From the NCBI GenBank assembly GCA_965237785.1, contig OZ250159.1, forward strand, positions 124,001 to 188,000: a stretch of DNA of 64,000 nt, written 5' to 3'. The translations under genes and the position numbers were made by a program. The notes beneath the pieces were generated by a model. It had not been told where the DNA came from. It saw only the letters and a program-made list of their open reading frames with translations, and searched no databases. Positions within the stretch are counted from its first letter, which is position 1. Every line of letters begins with the position of its first letter. This document shows positions 8,027-16,728 of the stretch, one piece after another. Origin of the DNA: UBA6522 sp965237785. Its GTDB lineage: Bacteria; Pseudomonadota; Gammaproteobacteria; Steroidobacterales; Rariloculaceae.

Positions 8027-8425
8027 ATGGCAACCGATACGTTCGACACGCTCGCCGCCGCGCGCGAGCTTCAGGCGGCGGGAATCCAGGCCGGTCAGGC
8101 GGAAGCCATCGTGACCGCAATCCGCCAAGCTTCCGGCGAGCACGTCACGATCACGGACCTCAGAGTCGAACTTACCCGACTGCGGGGCCATGTCGGCACC
8201 TCGGTCACGGAACTCAGAACTGAACTGACCGAGCTACGCGCTCACATCGATACCTCGGTCACGGAACTCAGAACTGAACTGACCGAGTTGCGGGCTCACA
8301 TCGATACCTCGATTGCGGCGCTTCGCGGCGAAATCTATCGCAGCCTATGGCTTCAGGGCGCCGCCATCGTCGGCACGCTCACGGCATTGCAACTCACGGC
8401 ATTGCAAGTTTTCTTGGGGGAATGA
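8027..8425 (+). CDS. Coiled-coil protein with C-terminal membrane anchor (DUF1640/CCDC90-like)
   Basis: A 132-residue protein, FDTLAAARELQAAGI at the start, resembling the N-terminal motif of DUF1640 (CCDC90) proteins, which also have a central coiled coil and one C-terminal transmembrane helix. Here the centre holds two exact 18-residue repeats (SVTELRTELTELRAHIDT) plus degenerate flanking copies, predicted as a parallel coiled coil. The last 25 residues (LQGAAIVGTLTALQLTALQVFL) are hydrophobic and would anchor it. The ATG at 8027 was chosen because the domain begins there. Its stop overlaps the recQ start as ATGA, so the two are co-translated; a link between them is otherwise unexplained. 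The number of repeats is likely to vary between strains. Confidence 0.7.
   Translation: MATDTFDTLAAARELQAAGIQAGQAEAIVTAIRQASGEHVTITDLRVELTRLRGHVGTSVTELRTELTELRAHIDTSVTELRTELTELRAHIDTSIAALRGEIYRSLWLQGAAIVGTLTALQLTALQVFLGE
8201..8308 (+). repeat. Tandem 54-bp direct repeat inside the coiled-coil gene
   Basis: Two head-to-tail copies, 8201-8254 and 8255-8308, differ only at a few third positions near GAGCTACGCG/GAGTTGCGGG. Each encodes 18 residues, so changes in copy number would keep the frame and lengthen the coiled coil by a fixed step. Confidence 0.9.
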
Positions 8426-10236
8426 CCGAACCGCTTCGGATTCTCAAGGACGTTTTCGGATTCGACGCGTTCCGGCCCGGCCAGGAAGACGCCGTCGATG
8501 CGCTGCTTGCCAACCGTAACGTGCTCACGGTGATGCCGACGGGGTCGGGCAAATCGCTGTGTTTTCAGGTGCCGGCACTGATCTTTGACGGACTTACCGT
8601 GGTTGTCTCGCCCCTGGTCGCGCTGATGCAAGATCAGGTGGCCGCGTTACAGCTTGCTGGCGTTGCGGCGGATAGTATCAATTCCTCTCGCGACCGCACG
8701 GAAAATGTCGCCGCCTGGCGACGTGTAACGGTTGGCAAAACGCGGCTTCTATACATGGCGCCGGAACGGTTGATGACTGAACGCATGCTGGAGGCACTGG
8801 CCAGGCTCCCTGTGAAGCTGTTCGCCGTGGACGAGGCGCACTGTATCTCGCAGTGGGGACCGTCCTTCCGGCCGGAATACGAAGGCCTCTGCCGATTGCG
8901 GGACCTGTTCCCGCGGATCCCCATCGCCGCGCTGACGGCAACCGCCGATGAGACTACCCGAGAGGACATCGCCCAACGCCTTTTCGGGGGCGATGTGCAG
9001 AGCATCGTGCTCGGGTTCGACCGTCCCAACATCAAGTTGTCAGTGGAGATGAAGCGCGACTGGAAGCGCCAGTTGCAGGCGTTCATCGCCCGCCATGCCG
9101 GTGAGAGCGGTATCGTTTATTGCCTGTCGCGCAAGAAGACGGAGGAAACGGCGGCCTTGCTGGCGGCGGACGGCGTGCACGCGCTCGCCTACCACGCGGG
9201 TATGGACAAGGCCCGGCGGGAGGCCAATCAGAACGTCTTCATGACTGAACCGGGCGTCGTCATCGTCGCTACCATCGCCTTCGGCATGGGCATCGACAAG
9301 GCCGACGTGCGTTTCGTCTTCCACACGGACCTGCCGGGCAGCGTCGAAGCCTATTATCAGGAAATCGGCCGAGCCGGCCGCGACGGCGCCGCGGCGGAAG
9401 CCCATATGGTGTACGGGCTGGGCGACATTCGCATGCGCCGCGTGTTCATCGAGGACGAGGAGGCCGGCGCCGAACGCAAGCGGCGCGAGCACAAGCGGCT
9501 CGACGCGCTGCTCGGCTATTGCGAGGCGCCGGACTGCCGGCGCATTGCCCTGCTCGATTATTTCGGCGAACGCATCGATGCCTGCGGAAATTGCGACGCT
9601 TGTCTGGATCCGGCGGAGCGGATGGATGGCACCGAGGAGGCTCGGAAAATCCTCTCCGCGGTCCACCGGTCCGGCGAGCGGTTCGGAGCGGCGCATATCA
9701 TCGACATCCTGCGGGGGGTCGAAACCGAGAAAATCCGCCGTTTCGGCCATCACCGGCTGTCCACCTTCGGTGTCGGCGAGGCGCGCAAGAAAAACGAGTG
9801 GCGGTCGCTCATCCGCCAGATGGTGGCCACCGGGATGCTGCATCTCGACATCGCCGGATACGGCGGGCTTGCGGTCACCGACAAGGGCCGCGCGCTGTTG
9901 CGGGGCGATGGCGTTTTCCGGTATCGGGTGGATACGGTCCCCGCAACCCCGGCCGCACGCCGAAAACCGCGCCCCACGGAACTCGATCGGCCCTTGACCG
10001 ACCGGCAGACCGCGCTGCTGAGCGCCCTCAAGGACCTTCGGCTGCGGCTGGCCAAGGAACGCGGCGTGCCGGCCTATGTGATTTTTCCGGACCGCGCACT
10101 CATCGACATGGCGCAACGGCTGCCACGCAGCGTCGAGGAATTTGCCGAGGTTCACGGCGTCGGCGCCGTCAAGCTGAAGGAATTTGCGGAACCGTTCCTT
10201 GCCGCTATTCAGGTGACTACCGGTGGCTACCCGTGA
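8422..10236 (+). CDS. recQ: ATP-dependent DNA helicase RecQ
   Basis: A 604-residue 3'-5' superfamily 2 helicase of normal RecQ length. Visible motifs are FRPGQEDAVDALL (motif 0), MPTGSGKSLCF (Walker A), VVVSPLVALMQDQV (Ia), AVDEAHCISQWG (DEAH box, motif II), AALTATAD (III), VATIAFGMGIDKADVRFV (V) and YYQEIGRAGRDG (VI). The zinc-binding subdomain follows as C-x(5)-C then C-x-x-C-x-x-C, then a winged helix and a C-terminal HRDC domain around PRSVEEFAEVHGVGAVKLKE. It acts in recombination and stalled-fork repair in the cytoplasm. ATG 8422 overlaps the stop of the coiled-coil gene by 4 bp. It ends flush against the convergent TBDR gene with no spacer. Confidence 0.97.
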   Translation: MTEPLRILKDVFGFDAFRPGQEDAVDALLANRNVLTVMPTGSGKSLCFQVPALIFDGLTVVVSPLVALMQDQVAALQLAGVAADSINSSRDRTENVAAWRRVTVGKTRLLYMAPERLMTERMLEALARLPVKLFAVDEAHCISQWGPSFRPEYEGLCRLRDLFPRIPIAALTATADETTREDIAQRLFGGDVQSIVLGFDRPNIKLSVEMKRDWKRQLQAFIARHAGESGIVYCLSRKKTEETAALLAADGVHALAYHAGMDKARREANQNVFMTEPGVVIVATIAFGMGIDKADVRFVFHTDLPGSVEAYYQEIGRAGRDGAAAEAHMVYGLGDIRMRRVFIEDEEAGAERKRREHKRLDALLGYCEAPDCRRIALLDYFGERIDACGNCDACLDPAERMDGTEEARKILSAVHRSGERFGAAHIIDILRGVETEKIRRFGHHRLSTFGVGEARKKNEWRSLIRQMVATGMLHLDIAGYGGLAVTDKGRALLRGDGVFRYRVDTVPATPAARRKPRPTELDRPLTDRQTALLSALKDLRLRLAKERGVPAYVIFPDRALIDMAQRLPRSVEEFAEVHGVGAVKLKEFAEPFLAAIQVTTGGYP

Positions 10237-12897
10237 CTACAACTGCCAAGTTGCCCGCATGTAGTAGTAGCCGCCGTTGAAGCCGAACGGGGACTGTTCG
10301 GGGTAGATCAGTCCGGCCACTTCGCCGTGGGGGTTTTCGGAGGGGTATTCGTCGAATGCATTCTGCGCGCCGAACAGCACCGATACGGAGTCGGTGACGT
10401 CGAAGGCGGCCTCAACGTCGAACAGCAGGCTCGGATCCGGGAAGAACGACACGGTGCCGTCGTTGGTCGGCGCGTCGTAGAACTCGCCGTAATAACGGGC
10501 CCGCGCCATGACACGCCAGGTTCCCTGCGCATGGCTCCAGGTGGCCGAGAACCTCGAATCCGGACGACCCTGCTCGATTTGCAGCCTGCGGTTGTCGCTG
10601 GTGAAATCGGGATTGAACGCGGTCAGTTCCACATCCGACCAGTTGGCGACCAGCGTGAAGGTGGAGGCGCCGCCGCCCAGATCGAACGGCACGCTGGCCA
10701 CCACATCGACGCCGGAGGCCTCGACGGTCTGCTGGTTGGAGAAAAAGCGCACCGAGGAGAAGCTGCTGGCGTCGGATACGCCGACGGCGAGGAGCGCCGC
10801 TTTGTCTTCCGGGCTCAAGCGGAACCGGCTGGTGAAGGAGATGCGATCCTCGATCTCGATGTTGTAGTAATCCACCGTCACATTGAAGGCGCCGGCGTCG
10901 AACACAAGGCCGAGCGTGGTGTTGACGGACTCTTCCGGTGTCAGCGCCGTGGCGCCCTTTTGCTGGGCGATGGGGTTGGTCGGCGGCAAGGTGGCGATGT
11001 CCGCGAGCTTGCCGTCCTGGAACTCGGTGGTCACGTTGCGCAGGTTCGCCTGCCCGGCGGTGGGCACGCGAAAGCCCGTGCTCACCGCGCCGCGCAGCGC
11101 CACGCCATCGGAAAGTTGCACGCGGGCGGCGACCTTGCCGTCCAGCGTGTTGCCGTAGTCCGGGTAGTTCTCGTAGCGTAGCGCGCCGCCCAGCAGCAGA
11201 CGCTCGCTGACATCGGCCTCAAGATCGACGTAGGCACCGTAAGCGCCCACCGTGTGTGCGCCCGCATCGCCGGGCTGGAAGCCGGCAAAGCCGTTGGAGC
11301 CGACCCCGAAGCCCTGCGCCGCCAGCCCGTATTCGATATTGGGATCGATGTAGAACGAATTGGGGTCGCCGTTGTGGATGCGGAACGTCTCGTCCCGGTA
11401 CTCAAGGCCGAAGGCGACATTGAGCGGCGACCAGAGACCTATGTCCATCGGCTTCGACATGTCGAAGTTGACCACCCGATCCGTTTCCGTATAGGCGCCG
11501 GCGTTGTAGTAAACGGGGATGTCGTTGCGCTGCGCCAGCAGTTGCGGATTGATGGTGTTGTAGATGTAGAACTGCGCGAAGCTGCGGCCCGCGTTGGCGC
11601 TCAGGTCGTAGAACCAGCCCGAGTCCAGTTCGCCGCGGATACCGCCGGCGATGCTCAGGTCATCGATATAGCCGCCGAATTGCGGGGTGAACCCGCCGGG
11701 AAACTTCTCGATGAGCGAGTAGCAGTTTGGATCGTTGCGTATCATCCCCAGCGCGGCGGCGTCCGGCACCTTGTTGGCGATGCGCACCAAGGGGCAATTA
11801 CCGGACCCATCAGACGTCAGATCCGCCACCTTGACGGTCGGAATGCCTACTGAGGTCATTTCGCCATTCTCATTTACGAAGACATCCTCGACCACATCGC
11901 CATTCTCATCCTCATACGGTACGACCGCTACGCCATTCTCATTTACAAGACCGCCGTTGAACACGCCGTTACGGGTATGCGGATTTCGATAGTAGAACCC
12001 GCCTTCCACCTGCCTTTCCGCCCAGTTGCCGAAGGCGTAGGCTTCGCTGCCGTTGCCCAGATCCAGGCCGAAGTTGCCGAACAGCTTGATGTCGCCGGAG
12101 ATTTCCGGCGCGCCCCAGATCTGCGCGGCCGGTTGGCGCACATGGGCGTTGCCGGCGTCGATCAGGCCTTGCGCGTCGCCGCGTTGCCGGCTGCGGCTGG
12201 TGGGGTCGGCTTCCTTCCACTCGAAGCTCAGGTTGGCGAAGCCGTCACTGCTCAGCGGCAGGCCGGCGTTGCCGGCAATGGTCACCGAGCTGCCGTCGCC
12301 CTCGAAGTAACTGCCGTACTTGGCGTCCAGGGTGACGCCGTCGGCGTCTTCCTTGAGCACGAAATTCATGATCCCGGCAATGGCGTCGGAACCGTACTGC
12401 GCCGATGCGCCGTCGCGCAGCACTTCAAGGCGGTCGAGCGCGATGGGCGGAATAACGGACAGGTCGGGCCCCTGGGAACCGCCGGAAATCCCCGCGCCGA
12501 GCAGCGCGATGACGGCGGCGCGGTGGCGCCGTTTGCCGTTCACCAAGACCAGCACGGCGTCGGGCGGCAGCGAGCGCAGGGTCGCCGGGCGAATGAGCGT
12601 GGCCGCGTCGCTGATGGGCTCCTGGGCGACATTGTACGATGGCACGAGTGCCGACAGCACGTCGTCCAGATCGCTGCTGCCGTGGGCCAGAAAGTCATCG
12701 CCGCCGATCACGTCCACCGGCACCGGCGAGTCCGAGGCCGATCGGTCCCGCCGCCGGGAACCCACCACGACCACTTCTTCAAGCGGACCAGCCGCCTCCG
12801 CGGCGTCCGTCTGCGCGGCAACCCGCCCCGGCCATGCGCCAGAACCTGCCAGGAGCAAGACAGAAACTGCGGATAAGATTTGCTTGGGAAACGACAT
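10237..12897 (-). CDS. TonB-dependent outer-membrane receptor
   Basis: An 886-residue receptor. It has an N-terminal signal peptide ending AAQ, then a TonB box (LEEVVVVGSRRR), a plug domain with LVLVNGKRRHR and EVLRDGASAQYGSDAIAG, and a large beta barrel ending in aromatic-rich strands. GFRVPTAGQANLRNV lies in the usual late-barrel motif. It is paralogous to the receptors at 14079-16589 and 17996-20557, which share the NGKRRH and AQYGSDAIAG blocks. The substrate is unknown. The start at 12897 follows AGGGGAC. A tract around residues 330-350 repeats NENG-type motifs. The stop abuts the recQ stop exactly, so the two genes converge without an intergenic terminator. Confidence 0.93.
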   Translation of the reverse strand: MSFPKQILSAVSVLLLAGSGAWPGRVAAQTDAAEAAGPLEEVVVVGSRRRDRSASDSPVPVDVIGGDDFLAHGSSDLDDVLSALVPSYNVAQEPISDAATLIRPATLRSLPPDAVLVLVNGKRRHRAAVIALLGAGISGGSQGPDLSVIPPIALDRLEVLRDGASAQYGSDAIAGIMNFVLKEDADGVTLDAKYGSYFEGDGSSVTIAGNAGLPLSSDGFANLSFEWKEADPTSRSRQRGDAQGLIDAGNAHVRQPAAQIWGAPEISGDIKLFGNFGLDLGNGSEAYAFGNWAERQVEGGFYYRNPHTRNGVFNGGLVNENGVAVVPYEDENGDVVEDVFVNENGEMTSVGIPTVKVADLTSDGSGNCPLVRIANKVPDAAALGMIRNDPNCYSLIEKFPGGFTPQFGGYIDDLSIAGGIRGELDSGWFYDLSANAGRSFAQFYIYNTINPQLLAQRNDIPVYYNAGAYTETDRVVNFDMSKPMDIGLWSPLNVAFGLEYRDETFRIHNGDPNSFYIDPNIEYGLAAQGFGVGSNGFAGFQPGDAGAHTVGAYGAYVDLEADVSERLLLGGALRYENYPDYGNTLDGKVAARVQLSDGVALRGAVSTGFRVPTAGQANLRNVTTEFQDGKLADIATLPPTNPIAQQKGATALTPEESVNTTLGLVFDAGAFNVTVDYYNIEIEDRISFTSRFRLSPEDKAALLAVGVSDASSFSSVRFFSNQQTVEASGVDVVASVPFDLGGGASTFTLVANWSDVELTAFNPDFTSDNRRLQIEQGRPDSRFSATWSHAQGTWRVMARARYYGEFYDAPTNDGTVSFFPDPSLLFDVEAAFDVTDSVSVLFGAQNAFDEYPSENPHGEVAGLIYPEQSPFGFNGGYYYMRATWQL

Positions 12898-12944
12898 GCT
12901 GTGTCCCCTGATCGGTTTGGCTGTGCCGAAAGATTATAGTGAAT

Positions 12945-13187
12945 TCAACGCCACCGCTGCACGCGCTCTTCGTAGCTCGCCTGCATTCGCATCCAGTGCT
13001 CGGCGGTCCCCCAGCCGATGCCTTCCAGCACCAGCGCCATGCTCACCGACACCCCAGCGTGCCGGTTCAATACGCGAGACAATGTCCCGCGCTCACAGCC
13101 GAGCCGCTGGGCAGTCTCGCCAACCGGCCAACCGACTTCGTCCATGCTCTCGCGGATCAATTCTCCCAAGTGCGGGGGGTTGAGCAT
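12945..13187 (-). CDS. higA: HigA-family antitoxin (XRE/VapI HTH)
   Basis: An 80-residue helix-turn-helix protein. It begins MLNPPHLGELIRESMDEVGW and continues with VGETAQRLGCERGTLSRVLN, the HigA/VapI helix-turn-helix, then MALVLEGIGWGTAEHWMRMQ and the SYEERVQRWR tail common in HigA. HigA neutralises the HigB mRNA interferase and represses the operon. The gene is intact, but its usual partner, encoded just upstream on the same strand, survives only as a C-terminal piece. HigA may therefore be an orphan regulator. No strong ribosome binding site precedes the ATG at 13187, as expected if it was translated by coupling to higB. Confidence 0.85.
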   Translation of the reverse strand: MLNPPHLGELIRESMDEVGWPVGETAQRLGCERGTLSRVLNRHAGVSVSMALVLEGIGWGTAEHWMRMQASYEERVQRWR

Positions 13188-13236
13188 GGGCCTACGCGTT
13201 CACTATCGCTGGTGTTCATGATCCGCTGCTCGTGTC

Positions 13237-13362
13237 TCAATAATGATGGTAATCGATAAAGTCCATATCGACGACTTCGCCGCGTTCAAAGCGGAACACG
13301 ACCCGCCAGTTGCCGGACACCCGCACGCTCCATTGTCCGTCCCTCGTTCCCCACCGGCGAAT
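13237..13362 (-). pseudogene. HigB toxin, C-terminal fragment
   Basis: A short open stretch directly upstream of higA on the same strand encodes GQWSVRVSGNWRVVFRFERG followed by EVVDMDFIDYHHY and a stop. This is the conserved C-terminal sheet of HigB/RelE-type toxins of the YoeB-HigB fold, including the catalytic-side W-R-V-V-F-R-F strand and the final DYH. In the same frame a stop codon occurs at 13363-13365, and no recognisable N-terminal half follows in any frame further upstream. The toxin is therefore truncated and presumably inactive. The arrangement toxin then antitoxin is that expected for higBA. Confidence 0.75.
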
Positions 13363-13670
13363 TCAACTCCCAATGGCTTTCGACCAGGAGAAATTACCGA
13401 CTCTTGCAACGGCAACGCCGACTTCAAACCTCCCGCCGCCCGGCAACATTCCCCGACATCCCCCGGCAATCCGCCACGCGAAATTTCGCCTTCCAGTGCT
13501 TCCTATTTCGATCTCCGTCCACTCTGCTACGGTTTCGGCATCAAGAAAATCGACCGCAGCAGGCTGCCCATGGCGACACGGCTTGTCCCGAACGGCGCCT
13601 GGCTACGCTGGATCCACGCCTAGGGCGCCAGTTCACGACACGGGTATCATGGAAAAGGCGGGTGCGTTTT

Positions 13671-13770
13671 GTAACCTGCGCGTATACCGGTCCGGCATAC
13701 GCAGAAAAATTCCTGATAAATTTCATTTCGTTATCCGTAACCGCACCGATATACGTCCGGCATACGGCGC
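13671..13770. repeat. Imperfect direct repeat pair around GTCCGGCATACG
   Basis: GTAACCTGCGCGTATACCGG followed by TCCGGCATACGC (13671-13702) is echoed by GTAACCGCACCGATATACG followed by TCCGGCATACGG (13737-13768). The 12-bp TCCGGCATACG core is identical in both, and a further GCATACGGC occurs at about 13925. The role is unknown; it could be a protein-binding array or a remnant of insertion. Confidence 0.55.
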
Positions 13771-13854
13771 TTTTTTGAGGCCGTTGGTATTTTCCTGCAA
13801 CATGCATTTTGACGGCGCGCTCGACTGCGCAGCCAAGCTGTGTGGGGTGTGAAA

Positions 13855-13956
13855 ACGCACCGCCGCCCGGCGTCTGTTTCCCGCTTCCTCGCCCCTCAAG
13901 CGCTCGGGTTCCGCAAGCCGGTGTGCATACGGCAGTTAGCCCGAGCGGCGGTGCGT
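13855..13956. repeat. Perfect 12-bp inverted repeat with a 78-bp spacer
   Basis: ACGCACCGCCGC at 13855-13866 is exactly complementary to GCGGCGGTGCGT at 13945-13956. The right arm ends 19 bp before the TATAAT box of the following receptor gene, so it overlaps the expected -35 region. It could be an operator pair or the stem of a long hairpin. There is no U-tract to suggest a terminator. Confidence 0.5.
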
Positions 13957-13981
13957 CACGGGGTAGACATTAGACTATAAT
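13953..13981 (+). promoter_or_regulatory. Candidate promoter of the downstream TonB-dependent receptor
   Basis: A perfect TATAAT occurs at 13976-13981, about 97 bp before the receptor start. The hexamer at the ideal upstream distance (GCGTCA, 13953-13958) is a weak -35 and lies in the right arm of the inverted repeat, which suggests activator dependence or repressor control. Confidence 0.45.
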
Positions 13982-14078
13982 GCGCGCGGCGCGGAACAAT
14001 CGAACCGCCCCGCCTCGGTTATTTACCAATTAGCAAACGATCGGCCTATTGGAATTGCTTACAAGGAGTTGCAGCCTT

Positions 14079-16589
14079 ATGGATCGCAATACACAGGCAT
14101 CCGGCCCCAGTTTCTTCGCCCCTTCCCTGTCCGTAGCGGGCATCCTGATGTTAATGGCGCTCCCCGCCGCGGGACAAACCGTCGCCGGCAGCGAGGTCAT
14201 TGAGGAGGTCGTGGTCGTGGGCACCCGCGCGGCGCCGCGCTCCGTGCAGGACTCCTCCGTTCCCGTTGACGTCATCGGCAGCGAAGCCTTCGAGAATCAG
14301 GGCGGCAGCGACATGACCAACCTGATTCGCTCCGTGGTCCCCTCCTTTCACGTCAGCGACAACCCGTCCCGCGACCTGGCGGCGCTCTTGCGGCCCGTCA
14401 ATCTGCGCGGCCTGGCGCCGGATCACACGCTGGTGCTGATGAACAACAAGCGCCGCCACCGGGGCTCGGTGATTCAGTGGATCTCCAACGGCGCGTCCAA
14501 CGGCGCGCAAGGGCCGGACATCTCCGCCATCCCCTCGATCGCCGTCGAACGCATGGAGGTGCTGCGCGACGGAGCCTCCGCCCAGTACGGCTCCGATGCC
14601 ATCGCCGGGGTGCTGAACTTCGTGCTCAAGGACGCAAGCGAAGGCTTCTCCCTTTCCGCCAAAAGCGGCTATTACACCGAGGACACCGGCGAGGACAGGA
14701 CCAGTATCGCCGGCAATATCGGCTTGCCGCTGTCGGACAACGGCTTCGCCAACTTCAGTTTCGAGTACGCGCAATCCGCCCCCACCGACCGTAGCGTTCA
14801 GCATGGCCACGCCACCCAACTCATTGAGGCCGGCATACCCAACGTGGCCGTACCGGCCAAGCCCTGGGGTTCGCCCGAGATCAACGACAGCATCAGCCTC
14901 GTGGCCAACATCGGCATGGACCTTGCCGATGGCCACCAGCTCTATGCCTTCGGCAACTCCTCCAGCCGCGAGGTGGAGACGTTCTTCTTCTTCCGCAGCC
15001 CCATGAACCGCAACGGCGTGTACAAGACCGGCGCCAACAAATTCCTGGTCGGCGGCCCAGGCTGCCAGGCCAAATACGATGTGGCCTCCACCGCCGCCAA
15101 CGTATCCCCCTTCCACGATAGGCTGGTCGCGGACACCGGCTGCTTTTCTTTCGTCGAACTCTACCCGGAGGGCTTCACGCCCATGTTCGGTGCGGAGATA
15201 AGCGACACTTCCGGCGTCGCCGGCGTCAGGGGCGACCTGGCGAACGGCCTGTTCTACGATGTTTCCGCGAGCATCGGCAAAAACAGCATGGCCGGCTACC
15301 TCAAGAACTCGCTCAACGCGTCTCTCGGCCCCGACTCCCAGCGCGACTTCGACATCGGCGATTACACCCAGACAGAAACCAACTTCAACATCGACCTCGC
15401 CTATCCCGTCGATGTGGGCTGGGCCTCCGACCTCAACATCGCCGGCGGCCTCGAAGCGCGCAATGAGGAATTCAAGATCACCGCCGGCGAGAAGGCCTCC
15501 TATGAGACCGGCTCCTATGGGCAGTACGGGTTCGCCGCCCGTTCCAACGGCTTCGGCGGCTTCAACCCGGCGTCGTCCGGGGCGTGGGACCGGGCCAATG
15601 TCGCCGGCTACCTCGACCTGGAGGCCGATGCGACGGAAAACTGGCGCATTGGCGGCGCCCTGCGCTGGGAGGACTTCGACGGCTTCGGCTCCACAACCAA
15701 CGTCAAGCTGGCGACCCGGATCCAGGTCTCCGACGCCTTCGCACTGCGCGGCTCCGTCGGCACCGGTTTTCGCGCGCCCACCCCGGGGCAGTCCAACGCC
15801 CGCAACCTGTCCACGGTGGTCAGAGCCTCCGACAACGTCTTCGTGGAGCAAGGCACGATCGGTTCCACGCACCCGGTGGCGCTGGCGCTGGGCGGCCGCG
15901 AGCTTCAGCCCGAGGCGTCGGACAACCTCTCAGTGGGCGCCGTGTTCGCGCTGGACAACGGCCTCAGCATCACCGTGGACTACTTCAGCATCGATATCAA
16001 TGATCGCATCGCGTTGTCCGGCAACTTCGCGGTCACCCCGGAGATCCAGCAGGAACTGATCGCACAGGGCGTTCCAGGGGCCGCGGAGTTCACGTCGGTG
16101 CGGTACTTCACTAACGACTTCGACACCGAGACCACGGGCGTGGACGTGGTGCTCAGCCACGGCTGGGAAACGCGTGCCGGCGCCACCGACCTGCTGTTCT
16201 CCTACAACCACACCGAGACGGACGTGGTGAATTCGACCCTCGTCGGGGGGAGCACCATCACGAACCTGGAGCGCGGTTCGCCGCGGACCCGCTACAACGT
16301 GACGCTGACCCACGCCACGAACAACTGGTACTTGATGGCCCGCTACGGCCAGTTCGGCGAGTGGTACGACGATCACACCGGGAATTTTGAAGGCGGCTAT
16401 GGCCTCCTGGATGTGCTCGCGGAGTACCGTTTCGATGGCGGCTTCTCGGTCGCGCTGGGGGTGGAAAACGTGCTGGACGAATACCCGGACGAGGCGATCA
16501 ACTTCGGCAACGGGCGCAAGTACCCCCGCTACTCACCGGGCGGCCACAACGGTTCCCTGCTTTACGCCCGCATCAACTACTCGCTGTAG
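14079..16589 (+). CDS. TonB-dependent outer-membrane receptor
   Basis: An 836-residue receptor with a signal region ending LPAAGQ, then the TonB box VIEEVVVVGTRAAPRSV, a plug with LVLMNNKRRHRGS and EVLRDGASAQYGSDAIAG, and a beta barrel ending RINYSL. It is the closest in the window to the 10237-12897 receptor; both carry the IPSIAVERMEVLRDGA/IPPIALDRLEVLRDGA block and GFRAPTPGQSNARN/GFRVPTAGQANLRN. The substrate is unknown. The ATG at 14079 follows AAGGAG; the frame is open to a TTG at 14049 that lacks a site. A TATAAT box lies about 97 bp upstream. Confidence 0.93.
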   Translation: MDRNTQASGPSFFAPSLSVAGILMLMALPAAGQTVAGSEVIEEVVVVGTRAAPRSVQDSSVPVDVIGSEAFENQGGSDMTNLIRSVVPSFHVSDNPSRDLAALLRPVNLRGLAPDHTLVLMNNKRRHRGSVIQWISNGASNGAQGPDISAIPSIAVERMEVLRDGASAQYGSDAIAGVLNFVLKDASEGFSLSAKSGYYTEDTGEDRTSIAGNIGLPLSDNGFANFSFEYAQSAPTDRSVQHGHATQLIEAGIPNVAVPAKPWGSPEINDSISLVANIGMDLADGHQLYAFGNSSSREVETFFFFRSPMNRNGVYKTGANKFLVGGPGCQAKYDVASTAANVSPFHDRLVADTGCFSFVELYPEGFTPMFGAEISDTSGVAGVRGDLANGLFYDVSASIGKNSMAGYLKNSLNASLGPDSQRDFDIGDYTQTETNFNIDLAYPVDVGWASDLNIAGGLEARNEEFKITAGEKASYETGSYGQYGFAARSNGFGGFNPASSGAWDRANVAGYLDLEADATENWRIGGALRWEDFDGFGSTTNVKLATRIQVSDAFALRGSVGTGFRAPTPGQSNARNLSTVVRASDNVFVEQGTIGSTHPVALALGGRELQPEASDNLSVGAVFALDNGLSITVDYFSIDINDRIALSGNFAVTPEIQQELIAQGVPGAAEFTSVRYFTNDFDTETTGVDVVLSHGWETRAGATDLLFSYNHTETDVVNSTLVGGSTITNLERGSPRTRYNVTLTHATNNWYLMARYGQFGEWYDDHTGNFEGGYGLLDVLAEYRFDGGFSVALGVENVLDEYPDEAINFGNGRKYPRYSPGGHNGSLLYARINYSL

Positions 16590-16728
16590 GTCGCTCGCCG
16601 GCGAGTTGTTCGCGCCCCGCTTCCCGGCGCCGAGCCGTTCGAAGTCGTCACCCGGCCCACCGCGCTACAGCGCGAGGCCCTCGAACTGCTCGGCGACTTT
16701 GCGGCGAAGGGGCCGCGCTGGAAACAGG

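Larger units (their letters stand above)
13363..14078. other. 716-bp gene-free stretch with repeats and a promoter
   Basis: I find no convincing gene between the HigB fragment and the TBDR start. The region is relatively AT-rich around 13640-13800. It contains an imperfect direct repeat, a spaced perfect inverted repeat and a TATAAT box, listed separately. Short open frames here have no recognisable domain or ribosome binding site. Confidence 0.6.

Noticed and set aside
13855..13956. Integron attC site or intrinsic terminator
   Set aside because: The palindrome is not flanked by the GTTRRRY core sites needed for attC, and there is no U-tract after either arm.
14151..15872. A 573-codon minus-strand frame inside the TonB receptor
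   Set aside because: It lies entirely within a clear receptor gene and its sequence is repetitive Gly/Val/Ala/Arg.
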